Assembly: GCF_050624435.1 (NCBI RefSeq)
Contig: NC_134546.1
Location: forward strand, 11,989,001 to 12,053,000
Origin: Tenrec ecaudatus
Lineage: Eukaryota; Chordata; Mammalia; Afrosoricida; Tenrecidae
Direction: 5' to 3'
Length of the DNA: 64,000 nucleotides
The translations under genes and the position numbers were made by a program. The notes beneath the pieces are model-generated. The model did no database searches and was not told the origin of the DNA. It worked only from the letters and a program-made list of their open reading frames with translations. Positions 33,171 to 43,625 of the stretch are shown piece by piece. Every line of letters starts with the position of its first letter. The first letter of the stretch is position 1.

Positions 33171-33677
33171 AAACGACAAAGCAAAATCACCATTTGTGCC
33201 GTTTCTGTTATCAACCCCAAAAGCCAAACTCAGGCACCATCCGAGCTCCTAAATCACAGACTTAGGGGCTGGGATTTACAGCCCATATTTGGGGGTACAA
33301 AATTCAAATCATTACATGCAGAAATAGAAATAGTTGAGAAAACAGCAGTCCCTGATGACTGTTCTTATTAGGGGTCTCTCCTCCCTCTGTCCTAGTTGAT
33401 TGTGGATTGGGGACCCTGAGGACTTATCGTTTAAAGGCTGGTTAGACCCCCAGCCTGCTCAGATCCTCCCTTCTCAGGGAGCCAGAACACAAATGCCCTC
33501 CAGCCCCTGGTCGGGGGTGGGGCACAACAATGGAACTTTCCCATTAAAATTCAATCAGTGGCTTAATGATCAGTTTCAGTGAAGAGACATATACTGTTGC
33601 CCCCTTGAATGGTGAACACATTAGACAATTGAGAAGAACACGTAAGAACTTAAGTCCCTTTCTACAGAGTATCCCAA
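33171..33677. other. Unrecognised, faint LTR-like text
   Basis: 'gggatttacagcccatatttgggggtacaaaattcaaatcattaca' (33270-33315) resembles a common MaLR motif but no ends are visible. Confidence 0.3.
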
Positions 33678-33900
33678 GGAGCCCTGGTGGCTAAGTGGCT
33701 AAGGAAGCATGAGGCTGCTAACGGCGAGGTTGATGGTTTGAATCCACCGGCGGGTCTGATGGGAGAGAGCTGTGGTGATTTGCTTGCACAGATGATGGTC
33801 TTGGGACCCAATGGAGCAGTTCAGCCCCGTCCTACAGGGCTGCTGTGCTTTCAGATCACCTGCATGCCGAGGGGTTGTTGGGTTAACTCAGTGCCCCAGA
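33678..33900 (+). mobile_element. AfroSINE
   Basis: 'ggagccctggtggctaagtggctaaggaagc', 'gctgctaacggcgaggttgatggtttgaatccaccggc', 'gatggtcttgggacccaatggagcagttcagccccgtcctacagggctgctg'. A strong 5' head; the 3' end has lost the 'gaatcgactc' motif. Confidence 0.85.
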
Positions 33901-34084
33901 GGCTGAACAAATAAGATGTCCTAAGGTGAAGTGGCGGTTTCCTCGGAGTTTAAAGAACATGAGGCCATAAATCCATTTTGAGTCTTGACATAGATTCCAT
34001 CTCCAGTGAGTGTTTTTTCATCATTCATCAGCAGTGTGGAAAGCTCTGCTCTCAGGCAAGAAGGCACTTGAAAGTATATTACGA

Positions 34085-34450
34085 CCACTCTCCTAGGGTC
34101 TCAGCCTCAGGGACCTGCCTCGCAGTCCCATAGTCCCAGAACTGCTACTCTGTTCTGTCTCGTGGTTTCCTCGCCTCGGTCTCTGCTCTCGGTCTGGCTC
34201 CTTTGCTCTGTCCCATGGTCTCTGGGCTGCAGTCTCTGGTCTTGGCTTCTGCCACTTCAGAGAGAGCTCCACTGTACTCTTCTTGTAATGGTTCTGAGAT
34301 TTTTCCCTGCTTCTGCCTCAAAGACAGCTCTTCTGGATAGCCAGGGGGGCAGTGGGTGGTAACAAGAACTGACCAATCCCCTCTACTCGTGTTGCACAGG
34401 CTCTATTTGCATGGGCCCACTCAATTATTTGGTGGGGGTTAAAGACATGG
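34085..34450 (+). mobile_element. LTR-like repeat family C
   Basis: 'tctgctctcggtctggctcctttgctctgtcccatggtctctggg', 'gcagtctctggtcttggcttctgccacttcagagagag' match 45600-45690 closely. 'ctatttgcatgggcccactcaattatttggtggggg' matches 31660-31690. Two members are thus bridged by this copy. Confidence 0.5.
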
Positions 34451-34454
34451 GTAG

Positions 34455-34600
34455 AAGCTCTTGTGGACAATGCTGCCGTGAACATCATGTTCAAATGTCT
34501 ATGTGGATACAGCCTTTCCATTCTCCTGCATATATTCCTTGAAGAGAAATTGCCGGGCCATGTTTTGGCGGAACCGCAATATACAATCCTACTGGTAACA
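34455..34600 (-). mobile_element. Old L1 fragment near ORF2 end
   Basis: 'gtggacaatgctgccgtgaacatcatgttcaaatgtctatgtgg', 'gaagagaaattgccgggccatg' is the reversed post-ORF2 L1 text. It is separate from the next L1, which has its own 3' end at 34663. Confidence 0.5.
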
Positions 34601-34604
34601 TACA

Positions 34605-34662
34605 AGCATATATACATACATATACACACACATACATACATATATATATATACACACACTCT
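34605..34662 (+). repeat. Compound (CATA)n/(TA)n/(CA)n microsatellite
   Basis: Alternating CATA, TA and CA repeats, at the poly-A side of the adjoining L1 tail, a common birthplace for microsatellites. Confidence 0.9.
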
Positions 34663-35150
34663 TTTTCTTTCAGTTTTATTGGCACATAATCTACATAGAC
34701 AAGTCAATCGTTCAAGCGTGTCCAGAAGAATTGTACAATCACCACCACAATAAATTTCAGAACATTTCTGCCCCTTCCATGATTAAATAACCTTTAAAAT
34801 GAGATACCTATTCACATTCAGTTTTAGTGCTCCTTCCACCTCCTGTCTTCATGGTTTACTCCCCAAATCGCCTCACTCTCCAAGTATACATGTCATGTGC
34901 CTGTCCTGACTTCTCCTTAAGTCAGTGGGCAGCTTCCCTACATCACTTAACCATTTACCAACATGGGTGAGCCCCAATCACCCCATGTTTCAGAACAACG
35001 GGTGTATATAGGTGTGTGTAGATATGTGTGTCTATAGACTATGCCTAGATATCAGGTTCTATCTCTAGATGCATTTTTTTCCTCTCCCAGTGTCTTCCAC
35101 TGCCTCCAGCAGAGCAACATCTTTTTGCTACATACCACGTGCTCCCTCCT
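34663..35150 (-). mobile_element. Old L1 3' UTR
   Basis: 'tttctttcagttttattggcacataatctacatag', 'caagtcaatcgttcaagcgtgtccagaagaattgtacaatcaccaccac', 'tttcagaacatttctgccccttcc' is the reversed old L1 tail. The right boundary is approximate. Confidence 0.6.
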
Positions 35151-35890
35151 GGTCAGGACTGCCATGATGGCTGCGCAGCCTGTGCACAGCACAGCTCCCA
35201 GGGGCTCTATTCCTTAGATTGCATTGTGAACGGCCCCCTCTGCGCTCCTGCACCGCCATGCTCTCCATGATTCCACCTCAACTGGACTCATAATTCCTGG
35301 GCTCCCCAGTCCCTCCTGCACCTGGAACAAGATTGGACATTCTGATGTCATCTTTTCTCTCTTGCTAGTTTCTCTCTGACTTTCCTGCTGGAATGGGGGC
35401 TCCACAGTCCCCAAGAAGGATCCCCTGCCTCATTTGGCTACCGAGCTTGGCTCAAAGCCAAGGCTGGGCCTACAGGCTTCCAGTAAGCTTCTGTAGGAGG
35501 GTTCTGGGCAGCCTGAGTTTCAGAGACAAAAAAAAGCCCTGGGCTTGATCAAGTCATTGAAAATCGCCTCCAGTGTTGCTCCATTTCCTCTCCAGGTGAT
35601 TTGATGCTTGTGGGAATGGCTTCTGAGTCAGAGGTCAGGGCTCTTGGGTTGGACCTTGGGCACTGCCAGTACCCAACTCTGAGTCCTGGGTGTGAGCCTT
35701 TATCTCGGGGCTTCAGTTCACCAGATGTCGACACCCACCTTGCTCTAGAGGTCAGTGGCACGTACGGGAATACATTCCAGAAGACATTCATAATGCTACT
35801 GACACAAGTACAAAGACTGTCCAAGTCTTAGGCCACACGAAGAGTGACAGTCCTTCTCAAAGAGAAGCAGGTGTTTAGTTGAGTGAGACA
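35151..35890. other. Unrecognised sequence
   Basis: No repeat family recognised. Frames of 66-91 codons on both strands (35214-35414, 35549-35824) have no features. Confidence 0.3.
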
Positions 35891-35894
35891 AACA

Positions 35895-36765
35895 GTTCCC
35901 ATGCTTTGCTGCTAACTGTGCTGCGAGTTGGAAACTAGAGTCCATCAAGTTACCTTGAACTTGCTTCTAGCTCCAAGCCAAGAACGATTCGTTCTTATGA
36001 TATGGCCCGACTTGATATTCGGCCACATGAAGAAATCGCTAAAGATATGGGTGCTGTATGGCAAAAGGTGAAGAAATGAGATGGTACCTGGCTATCGGAA
36101 AGAATAGCATCTGGGGTCTTAGCGGTTTGTCTTAAAACAAGCAGTCATCTAAGTGAGGTGTCAATGAAGTCCTCGTGGAAGAAGCACACCAGCCTGTGTG
36201 ATGCCAGGATTGTAAATAATAGAATCCAAATCCAAGGGAGGAAATGATATCAGAGCTTAAGTTCTGGATGCCTGGCCTGCAGATGGGGTGACAGTGGAAG
36301 CCCACCATCCATGTGCAGGGTTCCCACATAGATGAAGCCTCTGGTGAGTCCCCTCTGGCCACCGTCCAGGGAAGCGAATGCCACGCTGTCACTCAGAGAG
36401 CACTGTAATGATGGTTAGGGTACAGGTGGTTCGGGTAAAGTGTAATACCTACCATTTGATCTCCACTTGGACCCATTTAAAGTTGTTTCAGTTTTTAATA
36501 TTTTCTGCTTTCTTTTTTCATTGAGATTTTTCTTTGTTGTTGTTTCTTTTTTCTTCCTGCTGATATATCGTACAATTTTCTGTAGGTGAAATCCAGGCTC
36601 TACAGATGTGTAGAGACAGTATCTGGATTAATAAACACCTGGGGGCATGGCAGGAGAGGTCGGTGGCAGGGAAATGGGGAGCTAAGAATAAGGAGCACAG
36701 GAGAAAATGTTCTGAAACTGATTGTGGTGCCGATTACACAACTCTTTTAATATGACTGAAAGATT
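35895..36765 (+). mobile_element. L1 3' UTR, older subfamily
   Basis: 'ggtacctggctatcggaaagaatagcatctggggtcttagcgg', 'ggaagaagcacaccagcctgtgtgatgcc' parallels 12225-12340 of the young L1, but the end is the older type: 'gaaaatgttctgaaactgattgtggtgccgattacacaactc'. It links the two tail types as one lineage. The CA tandem array starts right after it. Confidence 0.65.
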
Positions 36766-36771
36766 CAATGG

Positions 36772-36972
36772 CATGAGCTGTGAACTCTGCTAATAACGCT
36801 ACCACCAAACACACACACGCACACGCACACACACACACACACACACACCACCATGAGCTGTGAACTCTGCTAATAACGCTACTACCAAACACACACACAC
36901 ACACGCACACACACACACACACACACACCACCATGAGCTGTGAACTCTGCTAATAACGCTACTACCAAACAC

Positions 36973-37006
<34 letters not shown>

Positions 37007-37014
37007 CACCCACC
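36772..37014. repeat. 80-bp-unit tandem array with CA tracts, three units
   Basis: Units start 'catgagctgtgaactctgc' at 36772, 36852 and 36932: two exact 80-bp periods and a third, slightly different copy. Each unit has about 32 bp of unique sequence, then (CA)n with CG interruptions. Minus-strand frames 36734-36934 and 36799-37074 (Cys-Val repeats) are by-products. Confidence 0.95.
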
Positions 37015-37440
37015 ACCCCCGCCCCAGCAGTCAAACCAGTAGAAAGAAATCAGCAATCTTTTACCCAAATACATTCATGGATTCTATGGAATAAAGTGGG
37101 AATATTTTGTGCTGCTAAGGGAAAATAAATCATCTACATGAATTTCACTACATTAAACAAAACAAAAGAGTTGCCTTGGAAGACAGGCTTGTGTAACTCT
37201 CTATTTCTGGAAAGTCAGCCATTGAGACCCAGTGGAGCACAGTTGTCTGACATACATGGGATTTTTCAGAGACTCAACCAACTCACAGGCAACTTATTGT
37301 GGTTTTTTGTTGTTATTGTTGTTTAATCTTTCATGGAAGTAACTGGTCATAATATAATGTATTATGTCAAAGTTAAAATTTATTCTAAAATAATATTCTT
37401 AAAAGTCACCATATTTAGAATCCTTGGTATTGATTTATTT
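37015..37440. other. AT-rich unrecognised sequence
   Basis: AT-rich, with a 'ttgttgttattgttgtt' run near 37300. Nothing else recognised. Confidence 0.3.
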
Positions 37441-37458
37441 GGATTCACTCATTTTCTT

Positions 37459-37590
37459 TTTTCTATCATTTTATTGGGGGCTCATACAACTCTTATCACA
37501 ATCCATCCATCCATCCATTGCTTAATGCACATCTGCACATTCGTACCCTCATCATTCTCAAAACACGTGCTCTCCATGCAAGCCCCTGGG
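37459..37590 (-). mobile_element. Short young L1 tail
   Basis: 'tatcattttattgggggctcatacaactcttatcac' with a (CATC)n run, then 'cctcatcattctcaaaacacgtgctctcc'. The flanks GGATTCACTCATTTTCTT (37441-37458) and GGATGCACTCTTTTCTT (37591-37607) look like an imperfect target duplication. Confidence 0.75.
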
Positions 37591-37607
37591 GGATGCACTC
37601 TTTTCTT

Positions 37608-37938
37608 CGAAACCTTGTGAATGAGGCGAAGGTTTACAGAGCCGCTCGGTTTCCCGTTGCACAATCCATTCACATTTGCTTCATTTCCTTGACTGGGATC
37701 CTCACAGTGCAACATCATTTGCTTCATTTCCTGCCTGTGTTTCCGGGTTCCACCCGCTCTTCTTCACTCACCCTCTGACCTTTGGCTAAGTGCTGCCCTG
37801 TTGATTTCAGAAGGTTGATGATTTTCAGGTGACTACCCCCCCCCCCCCAGTATTGTCATGTCCTTATAAACCTGTATGTTGTTTGGCTGAAAACTGAGCC
37901 ACAAGAGTGAGGTCATTTCCAGACCTGACAGGTGAGTC
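37608..37938 (-). mobile_element. Old L1 3' UTR, left part
   Basis: 'aatgaggcgaaggtttacagagccgctcggtttccc', 'gactgggatcctcacagtgcaac', 'tgacctttggctaagtgctgccctg', 'caggtgactacc' (C run 37840-37853), 'ggctgaaaactgagccacaagagtg' is reversed afrotherian L1 3' UTR. It appears to continue at 38394 beyond an inserted LTR. Confidence 0.6.
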
Positions 37939-38393
37939 TGTTTGTTAGATCTCTGTGGGGCTAGATATACCTCGGTCCTTGGCTCCGCGCGAGAAAGAAT
38001 TCACACCAAAGCCTGGTTTATGATCCAAGTGAGTTTTATGAGTGTTAGAAGCAGTTTCAGGTTTACATGGGCACCCGCAGGGCTCCCCCGAACGTGCAGT
38101 TTGCCTGGAAGCTGGTCACAGGGTCACACAAAGCCCTCCAGTCAACTCCGGACTCCTGCCTTTTCAATGATTCCACAGGGAGGCGTGGTGGACAACCCCT
38201 GGTCGACCCCATTGGCTGAATTGAATTCACCTGGCCTAGGTGGATCCAATCCAGGTGCAGCGCCCACCCATGCATATCCGGCGGGAAACCTGAACCTTTG
38301 AGCATGTGCAGTGGGCCATTCCTTTGTTTCTGTAGCCCGGACCCATGGGCATGCGTTAATGGATGTCCCAGTCCTATGCTAGCCTACCTAACA
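37939..38393 (-). mobile_element. ERV-like LTR (family D)
   Basis: Ends are TG...CA with short inverted ends (TGTTAG near 37943, CTAACA at 38388-38393). 'gcgcgagaaagaattcacaccaaagcctggtttatgatcc' and 'gaccccattggctgaattgaattcacctggcctaggtggatcc' recur in 58440-58800. Sits between two parts of one L1 3' UTR, so it inserted later. ERV1-like by the 'gaattctttctcgcg' end (minus strand); that is inference. Confidence 0.5.
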
Positions 38394-38625
38394 AGTAGGC
38401 TGCTAGTCTTAGGGGACCTACCAGTCTCTGTCAGACTCGTCAGCTTGGTCTTTCTCTCTCTTTGTTGAGATTGGCTCCACCTTTTCCTCCCATTCTATGC
38501 AGGACCTTCTAAAGCGATCTCTCCTTGAGCAGTTGGTAGTGGAGGCTGAGAGGAAGCAGTCTCCAGGCTCCTCTCCTCGCCCCCTTCACTTCTCTTCAGA
38601 CATGGACAGAGAAAGTGGGGGAGGG
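38394..38625 (-). mobile_element. Old L1 3' UTR, right part
   Basis: 'gacctaccagtctctgtcagactcgtcagcttggtcttt', 'gcaggaccttctaaagcgatctctccttgagcagttgg' follows the elephant-type L1 3' UTR and resembles 43310-43375 in another copy. Confidence 0.5.
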
Positions 38626-39224
38626 GTGAGAACACCCGAGCCCTTTAGGGTTCTCCTCAGCGACCCCAGGCCCCCAAATGGCAAAGCCTGGGCGCCAGCA
38701 CCTGTCGCCCTGCCTGCTGCCCTGGAGTCACTACTTCTTGTAACCCTGGCCTGGTGAGGTCAGCAGGGCAGGCTGGTCAGTGGGATTAGCTAACATGGGC
38801 TCAGCCTTAACACCCACTTGAGGCCCTTCCTAACCCAGATGGATGAGGATGTAACTAAGGCCAGTGTTGATCTCGACCGAGCAACCCTACAACATGTTCT
38901 GTTCCTGGGTGCAGCTCCCCGGGCTTTGACAGGAAGCCGTCTCCTGCAAACCTCCTCAGGGTGTTCGCAAGTCTGTGCCCTTCCTCTCAGGGGTCGCTAG
39001 GGGGCTGCCATGGCTTCCATATGCCCTCTGAATACCAGCTCTGTCCACACTCACTGAGCTTGGCCACAGTCAGTCCTGTAGAGTCTAGCAGAGTCACATA
39101 CAAGTCACAGGGAGTGCTAGGTGAAAAGATCCAACCACTGCTCAGCTGTAGCCAGAAAGTGAGCCCAGTCGAGCCAGAGAGCGCCTTTCTCGAGGGGAGT
39201 GATGGTCTGGACTTTCTAAAAGAT
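38626..39224. other. Unrecognised sequence
   Basis: No family recognised; frames below 90 codons. Confidence 0.3.
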
Positions 39225-39990
39225 GAGTAACCTCCTGATCTTTCAGGGCTGGCAACTACTTCAGCTTTTTAAAGCCAGAGTGTACCAATACCATTTCGTA
39301 CAGATCAAGGCATCTGTGAGTCACATTGACCCGAGGGCCGTACACTTGGAGGTCAAGGAAAGTAGATTAGCGGTTATTCTCCCTAAGGGTTACCAGACAT
39401 CTAGAGCAATCAGACAATATAATCTGTCCCACCCGAAGTCAGGCTCACTCCCTTCTAATAAGATTGTCTCCCTGAAGGAGAGGCCAGGGAGGTCAAGCCC
39501 ACTCACAGGTGACCAAGGTTAGGTTGCCATCATGAATCTAGGGTCTGCCTATCTTGTCACATGTATACCCCTAGTCCCTCCCCTTGCTATCATGTGTACC
39601 CCCCTAGCTCATCCCCTTCCTGTTACACTTATGCCCATTGTACATCCCTTTCCTGTCATGTGTATGCCTATAATACAACCCCTTCCTGTGACGTATGTCT
39701 TTACCTGTAATTAGGGGGCTTGCACGCCCCCAAAGATATATAAGCCTTGGTTAGAAATACATCTTTCTCTCCTGCCCTCCTCTCCTCCTGCATCCCTACG
39801 TGTACCACCAAGAGGAGCTGAGGTGAGCATGCTCCCATGAAATGTGTCTGACTTCTTCATTTTACCCTCTCCTATCTCCATTATTCTCTATGACTTTACT
39901 GTAATCTTTATATATATATATATATATCATATAATCGTGTGCTTACTGAACCTGTGATAGTGTGAGGGGCTGGCTTCTCCCACACTGTAC
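39225..39990 (+). mobile_element. Candidate solo LTR (family E)
   Basis: Has an LTR-like layout: an upstream region, four imperfect tandem repeats of about 34 bp (39555-39715, each with 'cccttcctgt'- or 'ccccttgct'-like text and 'catgtgta'), a TATA box at 39737-39744, a pyrimidine-rich leader, and a TA tract at 39910-39928. Neither TG...CA ends nor target duplication was fixed, so boundaries are rough. It could alternatively be a non-viral promoter. Confidence 0.4.
39737..39744 (+). promoter_or_regulatory. TATA box of candidate LTR
   Basis: TATATAAG follows 'cacgcccccaaaga' and precedes a pyrimidine-rich stretch by about 25 bp, a sound core-promoter geometry. No downstream ORF is apparent. 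Confidence 0.5.
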
Positions 39991-40484
39991 CAGGTGTCTT
40001 TGGCAGCCGTTGCTCAGGGAAAAGTCAGACTGACAGGCAGAGACAGCCTTTAGTTGCTCATCAGCAGGCTGGATATAGCCAGGGCAACTTGAGCCAGTTC
40101 TCTGGCTTAAAGCCTTGGGAACTATGTGTGGATGGGGCTACAAGGGCCCTGAACACGGGCTGGATCAGGATGTAGTTGCTCCTGGTCATTTTCTCCAGGG
40201 TCAGCCCCAGCCCAAATGTCACCTCTGGCCACTCTAGCTTCCTGGTTTGCTCGGACTTCCCCTTGGGATCCTGCTCATTCTCCTGTCCCTCTGCCCTGCA
40301 GGTCTGTTTTACGGGTGGCCATAATGAACACAGCTGAAGGTTTTCCCTACCTTGGCTTTTGGTACGCTCAGACCGGAAATTAATAGCCCAGGGTATGATC
40401 CTGAAGGGCTCTCGGGCATGCGGAGCCATTGCTTCCTGTGCCCACAGCACGCGTCACCAACGGATGAAACCACTTTGGGTTCCT
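39991..40484. other. Unrecognised sequence
   Basis: A minus-strand frame of 129 codons (40061-40450) lies here. I see no domain, and its position downstream of the LTR candidate on the opposite strand argues against an ERV gene. Confidence 0.3.
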
Positions 40485-40700
40485 GCTGATCGTGAGGTTA
40501 GCAGCCCAAGGCATAACCCACGACACCTCCAGAGCTCCATTCCAGGAGCTGGAACACTTCAAGGTCAGCGGTTCAAAACCACCAACGAGAGAAAGACAGG
40601 ACATTCTACTTCTGTAAAGAGCCACCGTCTCAGAAACCCACCGAGGCAGCTCTGTTCTGCCCTCTAGGGTCGATACGAGTTGGCAGTGAGGACACAGCCC
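40485..40700 (+). mobile_element. AfroSINE, with a second partial head
   Basis: 'caaggtcagcggttcaaaaccaccaacg', 'gtaaagagccaccgtctcagaaacccaccgaggcagctctgttctgccctctagggtcgatacgagttggc'. 'gatcgtgaggttagcagccc' just upstream looks like part of another copy. Confidence 0.75.
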
Positions 40701-41249
40701 AGGCCGGTACCCCAGTCTCTAGGGGCCTGACCTCACAAGCTGGCAGAAGGCCTGCTCCCAGATCAGGTTTCCAGGCACCTAGGTGTCAGCCCTGTGGTGC
40801 CTTCAGCAATATTTGCTCTCAAGTGGCCCTGGGGTTGTGCAGTTAGTAGAGTCTGGATTTCCAGTGAAGTCGAAGGCTCAGAAGCAGGAGCTGGTAGGCA
40901 GGACAAGAAAGAGAGGAAGGGAAAATTGGGAAGAAGGAAAAGTTGGCTTCAAAAACCCTGCGTGGCAGTTGTTTGGCTTCTACTGAAACTTGCAAAAACA
41001 CTTCTCACAAACATCCTCGCGGTGCATTCCGTCTGCCAGGCCAGCCTCCAGGGGAGTGTGTGCACGTACGTGTCTGAGCCGCCGGGATGTGCTGGGATGT
41101 GTCTGGCTTGCTTGGGATTTTGTGAAAGGTATTTCGTGTCTTCACGCGTTCCCGAGGGCATGTGGCGGCTTGAAACTCAAGTTGACTTGCTCCCTCGTTG
41201 GCAGTTTTGAACCAGTGGGGGAGGGGATGACTGTTGCGGACATACAAGC
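40701..41249. other. Unrecognised sequence
   Basis: 'gtggccctggggttgtgcagttagtagag' at 40822 could be a worn AfroSINE head. Nothing else. Confidence 0.3.
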
Positions 41250-41410
41250 CCTCCGGGTACAGTGGCTCAAACACTCAGCTGCTAAGCTAAAGGTGGGCGG
41301 TTCGAACCCACCAGCTGCTCTGTGGGAAGAAGCTGATGGCAGCCTTAGAAACCCTTTGGGGGCAGTTCTGCTCTGTCCTATAGACCGCAATGGCTTGGAA
41401 CCGCCTTGAA
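41250..41410 (+). mobile_element. AfroSINE
   Basis: 'gtacagtggctcaaacactcagctgctaagctaaaggtgggcggttcgaacccaccagctgctctgtggg' retains a near-consensus B box; then 'gaaaccctttgggggcagttctgctctgtcctatagacc'. The final 'cgactc' motif is lost. Confidence 0.85.
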
Positions 41411-42326
41411 ATGAACACATGTAGCTTTTCTTTTTCCTTTTGGTTGCTCATTTTCGACTTCTTTTTTTTTTGGCCAGGAGAAGCCTGGGCAAATGCAGTT
41501 TTGCTTGGGGCACCACGGAGCTCTTTGGAAGCAATTAGTGTGATTTCAGTGGGTGACGGCCTGTCTGTGTAGGAAATCCCTTACCAAAGGCCTCTGCGTG
41601 ACTTTTCTGAGGAAGCCGGCTTACCTGGGGCTGCCGATGCAGGTGGATTTGGCACCTGGGGACGCTTCCCTTCAGCCCGCCCCACCGGTGGGCTGGCTCT
41701 GTTCAGGTCCGGACAAGCGGCTACCGCTACGGGTGGGGACTGAGGCTCTGGGATCTGACTTCTGACAGGAGGAGGGGCCCAAGCTGGTCTGGGGACTCGG
41801 TGAAGGACCCTGATAGATGGACGTGTGGGGACCGGACTGAGCAGAGACACGGGCTTTGGGCTTTGTTTGTGGGAGCTCTCCCTGTGGGGGAGAGGATGGT
41901 CCCAATGGTTTACAGTCCGGGAAAATGCAAACCCAGGTTTGTGGGAGGTTTTTTGTTTAAAGACTGGAGGCTGCATCCCTCTTAGCTCCTTTTTGGCTGT
42001 GCCGCAGCCGGCTGGGCTCCATGTTCTGTGGGCGGAGGGTTGCTCAGGAACAGCAAGGGGCTGCAGAAAAGGGGGCCCCTGCGTTCTTTGTTTTGCTGAG
42101 TCTTAAATGTGACCCAGTTTAATGAAGCCATGTCGCTGGTGGCTATTGCTCCAGAACCTCTTCAGGGGAGCGTGAGGGACCGGAGAGGGGCCTGTCCGTG
42201 TTAGCAGTCGAGTGAGTCTTGTCTCAGGGTGCCTCATACAGCATCCTCCAGACACCAAGTGTGTCTCCAGAGACTCCCTTGTGAAGAACAACGTTGGGGG
42301 TGGAGTTTTCAGGCACCCTAACAGGC
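41411..42326. other. Unrecognised GC-rich sequence
   Basis: T run at 41460-41471. A 131-codon minus frame (41581-41976), proline-rich, overlaps two other frames and has no feature. No splice-bounded exon recognised. Confidence 0.3.
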
Positions 42327-42461
42327 AGCAAGAGCCCTCGTGGCATAGTGGCTGAGCCTTGGGTTGCTAAGGGCAAGGTTGGCAACTTGGAACCACCAGC
42401 TGCTCCAAAGGAAACAGATGGACAGCTGTAGGCGGTGTGTGTGTGTGTGTGTGTGTGTGTA
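42327..42461 (+). mobile_element. AfroSINE 5' half with TG tract
   Basis: 'aagagccctcgtggcatagtggctgagcc', 'aaggttggcaacttggaaccaccagctgctcc', then 'gacagctgtaggcgg' running into (TG)n at 42437-42461. The 3' half is missing. Confidence 0.75.
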
Positions 42462-42711
42462 TGGGGACTCTGGGGCCACGTTTCAATCACCACCCTTGAG
42501 CGTACACACACGGTGGTATGAGAATGTTCATGACACATGGCGTCTTGCTGCAGGGTGTTCTGGGAGCACACCATCCTTTCCCCCTGAAACAAAGAGGATG
42601 GCGGCTGCAGGCAGGTGTGGCAAGAGGGGAGGTTTTGCTTTTTGATTTACAGCCACTACTAGACTTGAGAATTGTCTTTTCAATGACAGAGTTTGAAATC
42701 TGTTTTTATGT

Positions 42712-42890
42712 TTTTGAAGTTGTCTAGGATTTCGTTTTACTTGGATCTACCACCCACACCCACGGAAGTGCCCCAAATCCAACGACGTCTTGCCTTCTGC
42801 AGATCTGCTGTGAGAAACCTCTTTGAAGCCTTCAGGAGCCAAGAGGCTCCTCAGAGGACTAAGGTGGGCCCGACTCAGGCCATCGCTGGG
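42712..42890 (+). pseudogene. RTE ORF2 fragment
   Basis: 'gaagttgtctaggatttcgttttacttggatctaccacccacacccacggaag', 'gatctgctgtgagaaacctctttgaagcc', 'aggactaaggtgggcccgactcaggcca' follows the RTE segment between the RT core and the C-terminus. The L1 tail then cuts it off. Confidence 0.7.
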
Positions 42891-42894
42891 CCCT

Positions 42895-43470
42895 TTGTTT
42901 CTTCACTTTGTACCGTGCTTCCGGTGAAAGTTGACAGAGCAAACTGGGTTTCCAGTCAATAGTCCCTACAGGTTTTGTTTTGTGACTCTGACAGCAAGCC
43001 CCACAATGTGACAGCCTTCCACCCATCGCCTCTTTCCAGGCATCCTGCCCAATCCCTTCCTGCCTTCGAGCGTTCTTCCTGGGTGAATGCTGCCCCTTGG
43101 GTCTGGCCAGATGGATTGTCCTAGAGTGCATTGCTCCTTGGTGCTGTTGTTGGCCTTAGAGGCCTCTCGCTTGGCTGACAGTTGAGCTACAGGGGTGAGT
43201 TCAGGGCAGGTCTGAAGGGAGATGAAGAGTCACAGGCTCAGAGGGTCCACTGGTCTCTCCAGCTGGTCAACCTGGCCTTTTCTTCCTCATCTTGCTCTCT
43301 GATCCCCACATTACCCTCCTGCTCCATTCAGGACTTTCTAACGTGATCTCTTTGGAGCAGTGGGTTGTGGCAGCTGGGCAACATCTAGTTCCTGCCTCTG
43401 GGTCATGGGGGCTGGGATCCCAGGGCCCACCATGGGTCCTCTGGACTACTTATTGATAGTTGTCTTAGGT
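42895..43470 (-). mobile_element. Old afrotherian L1 3' UTR
   Basis: 'tttgtaccgtgcttccggtgaaagttgacagagcaaactgggtttcc', 'ttgttttgtgactctgacagcaagccccacaatgtgacagc', 'catcctgcccaatcccttcctgccttcg', 'caggactttctaacgtgatctctttggagcagtgggttgtggc'. Matches the reversed elephant-type L1 3' UTR in order. Confidence 0.65.
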
Positions 43471-43477
43471 TTACTTT

Positions 43478-43625
43478 GAGGAGCTCCTATGGCAGAGTGG
43501 TTTCACACTGGGCTTCCAATCTGCCAGGTCAGTGGTTCAAAACCACCAGCTGCTCTCCCAGAGACAGATGGGTCTCTCCCAGAGACAGATGGGTCTCTCC
43601 CAGAGACAGATGGGGTTTCCTATTT
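43478..43625 (+). mobile_element. AfroSINE with internal 21-bp triplication
   Basis: 'ggagctcctatggcagagtggtttcacactgggcttcc', 'aggtcagtggttcaaaaccaccagctgctctcc' is head and B box. The following 'ctctcccagagacagatgggt' is present three times (about 43554-43616), where consensus has one such region, then the element stops at 'ggggtttcc'. Confidence 0.8.

Noticed and set aside
33678..33760. tRNA gene (A and B box seen)
   Set aside because: The boxes belong to the tRNA-like head of AfroSINE; no cloverleaf with matched acceptor ends, and many copies exist.
36734..37074. Minus-strand frames with long Cys-Val repeats
   Set aside because: They translate the CA microsatellite tracts of the 80-bp tandem array.
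41581..41976. 131-codon proline-rich minus-strand ORF
   Set aside because: Overlaps two other frames; proline richness follows from GC-rich, G-rich plus-strand sequence.
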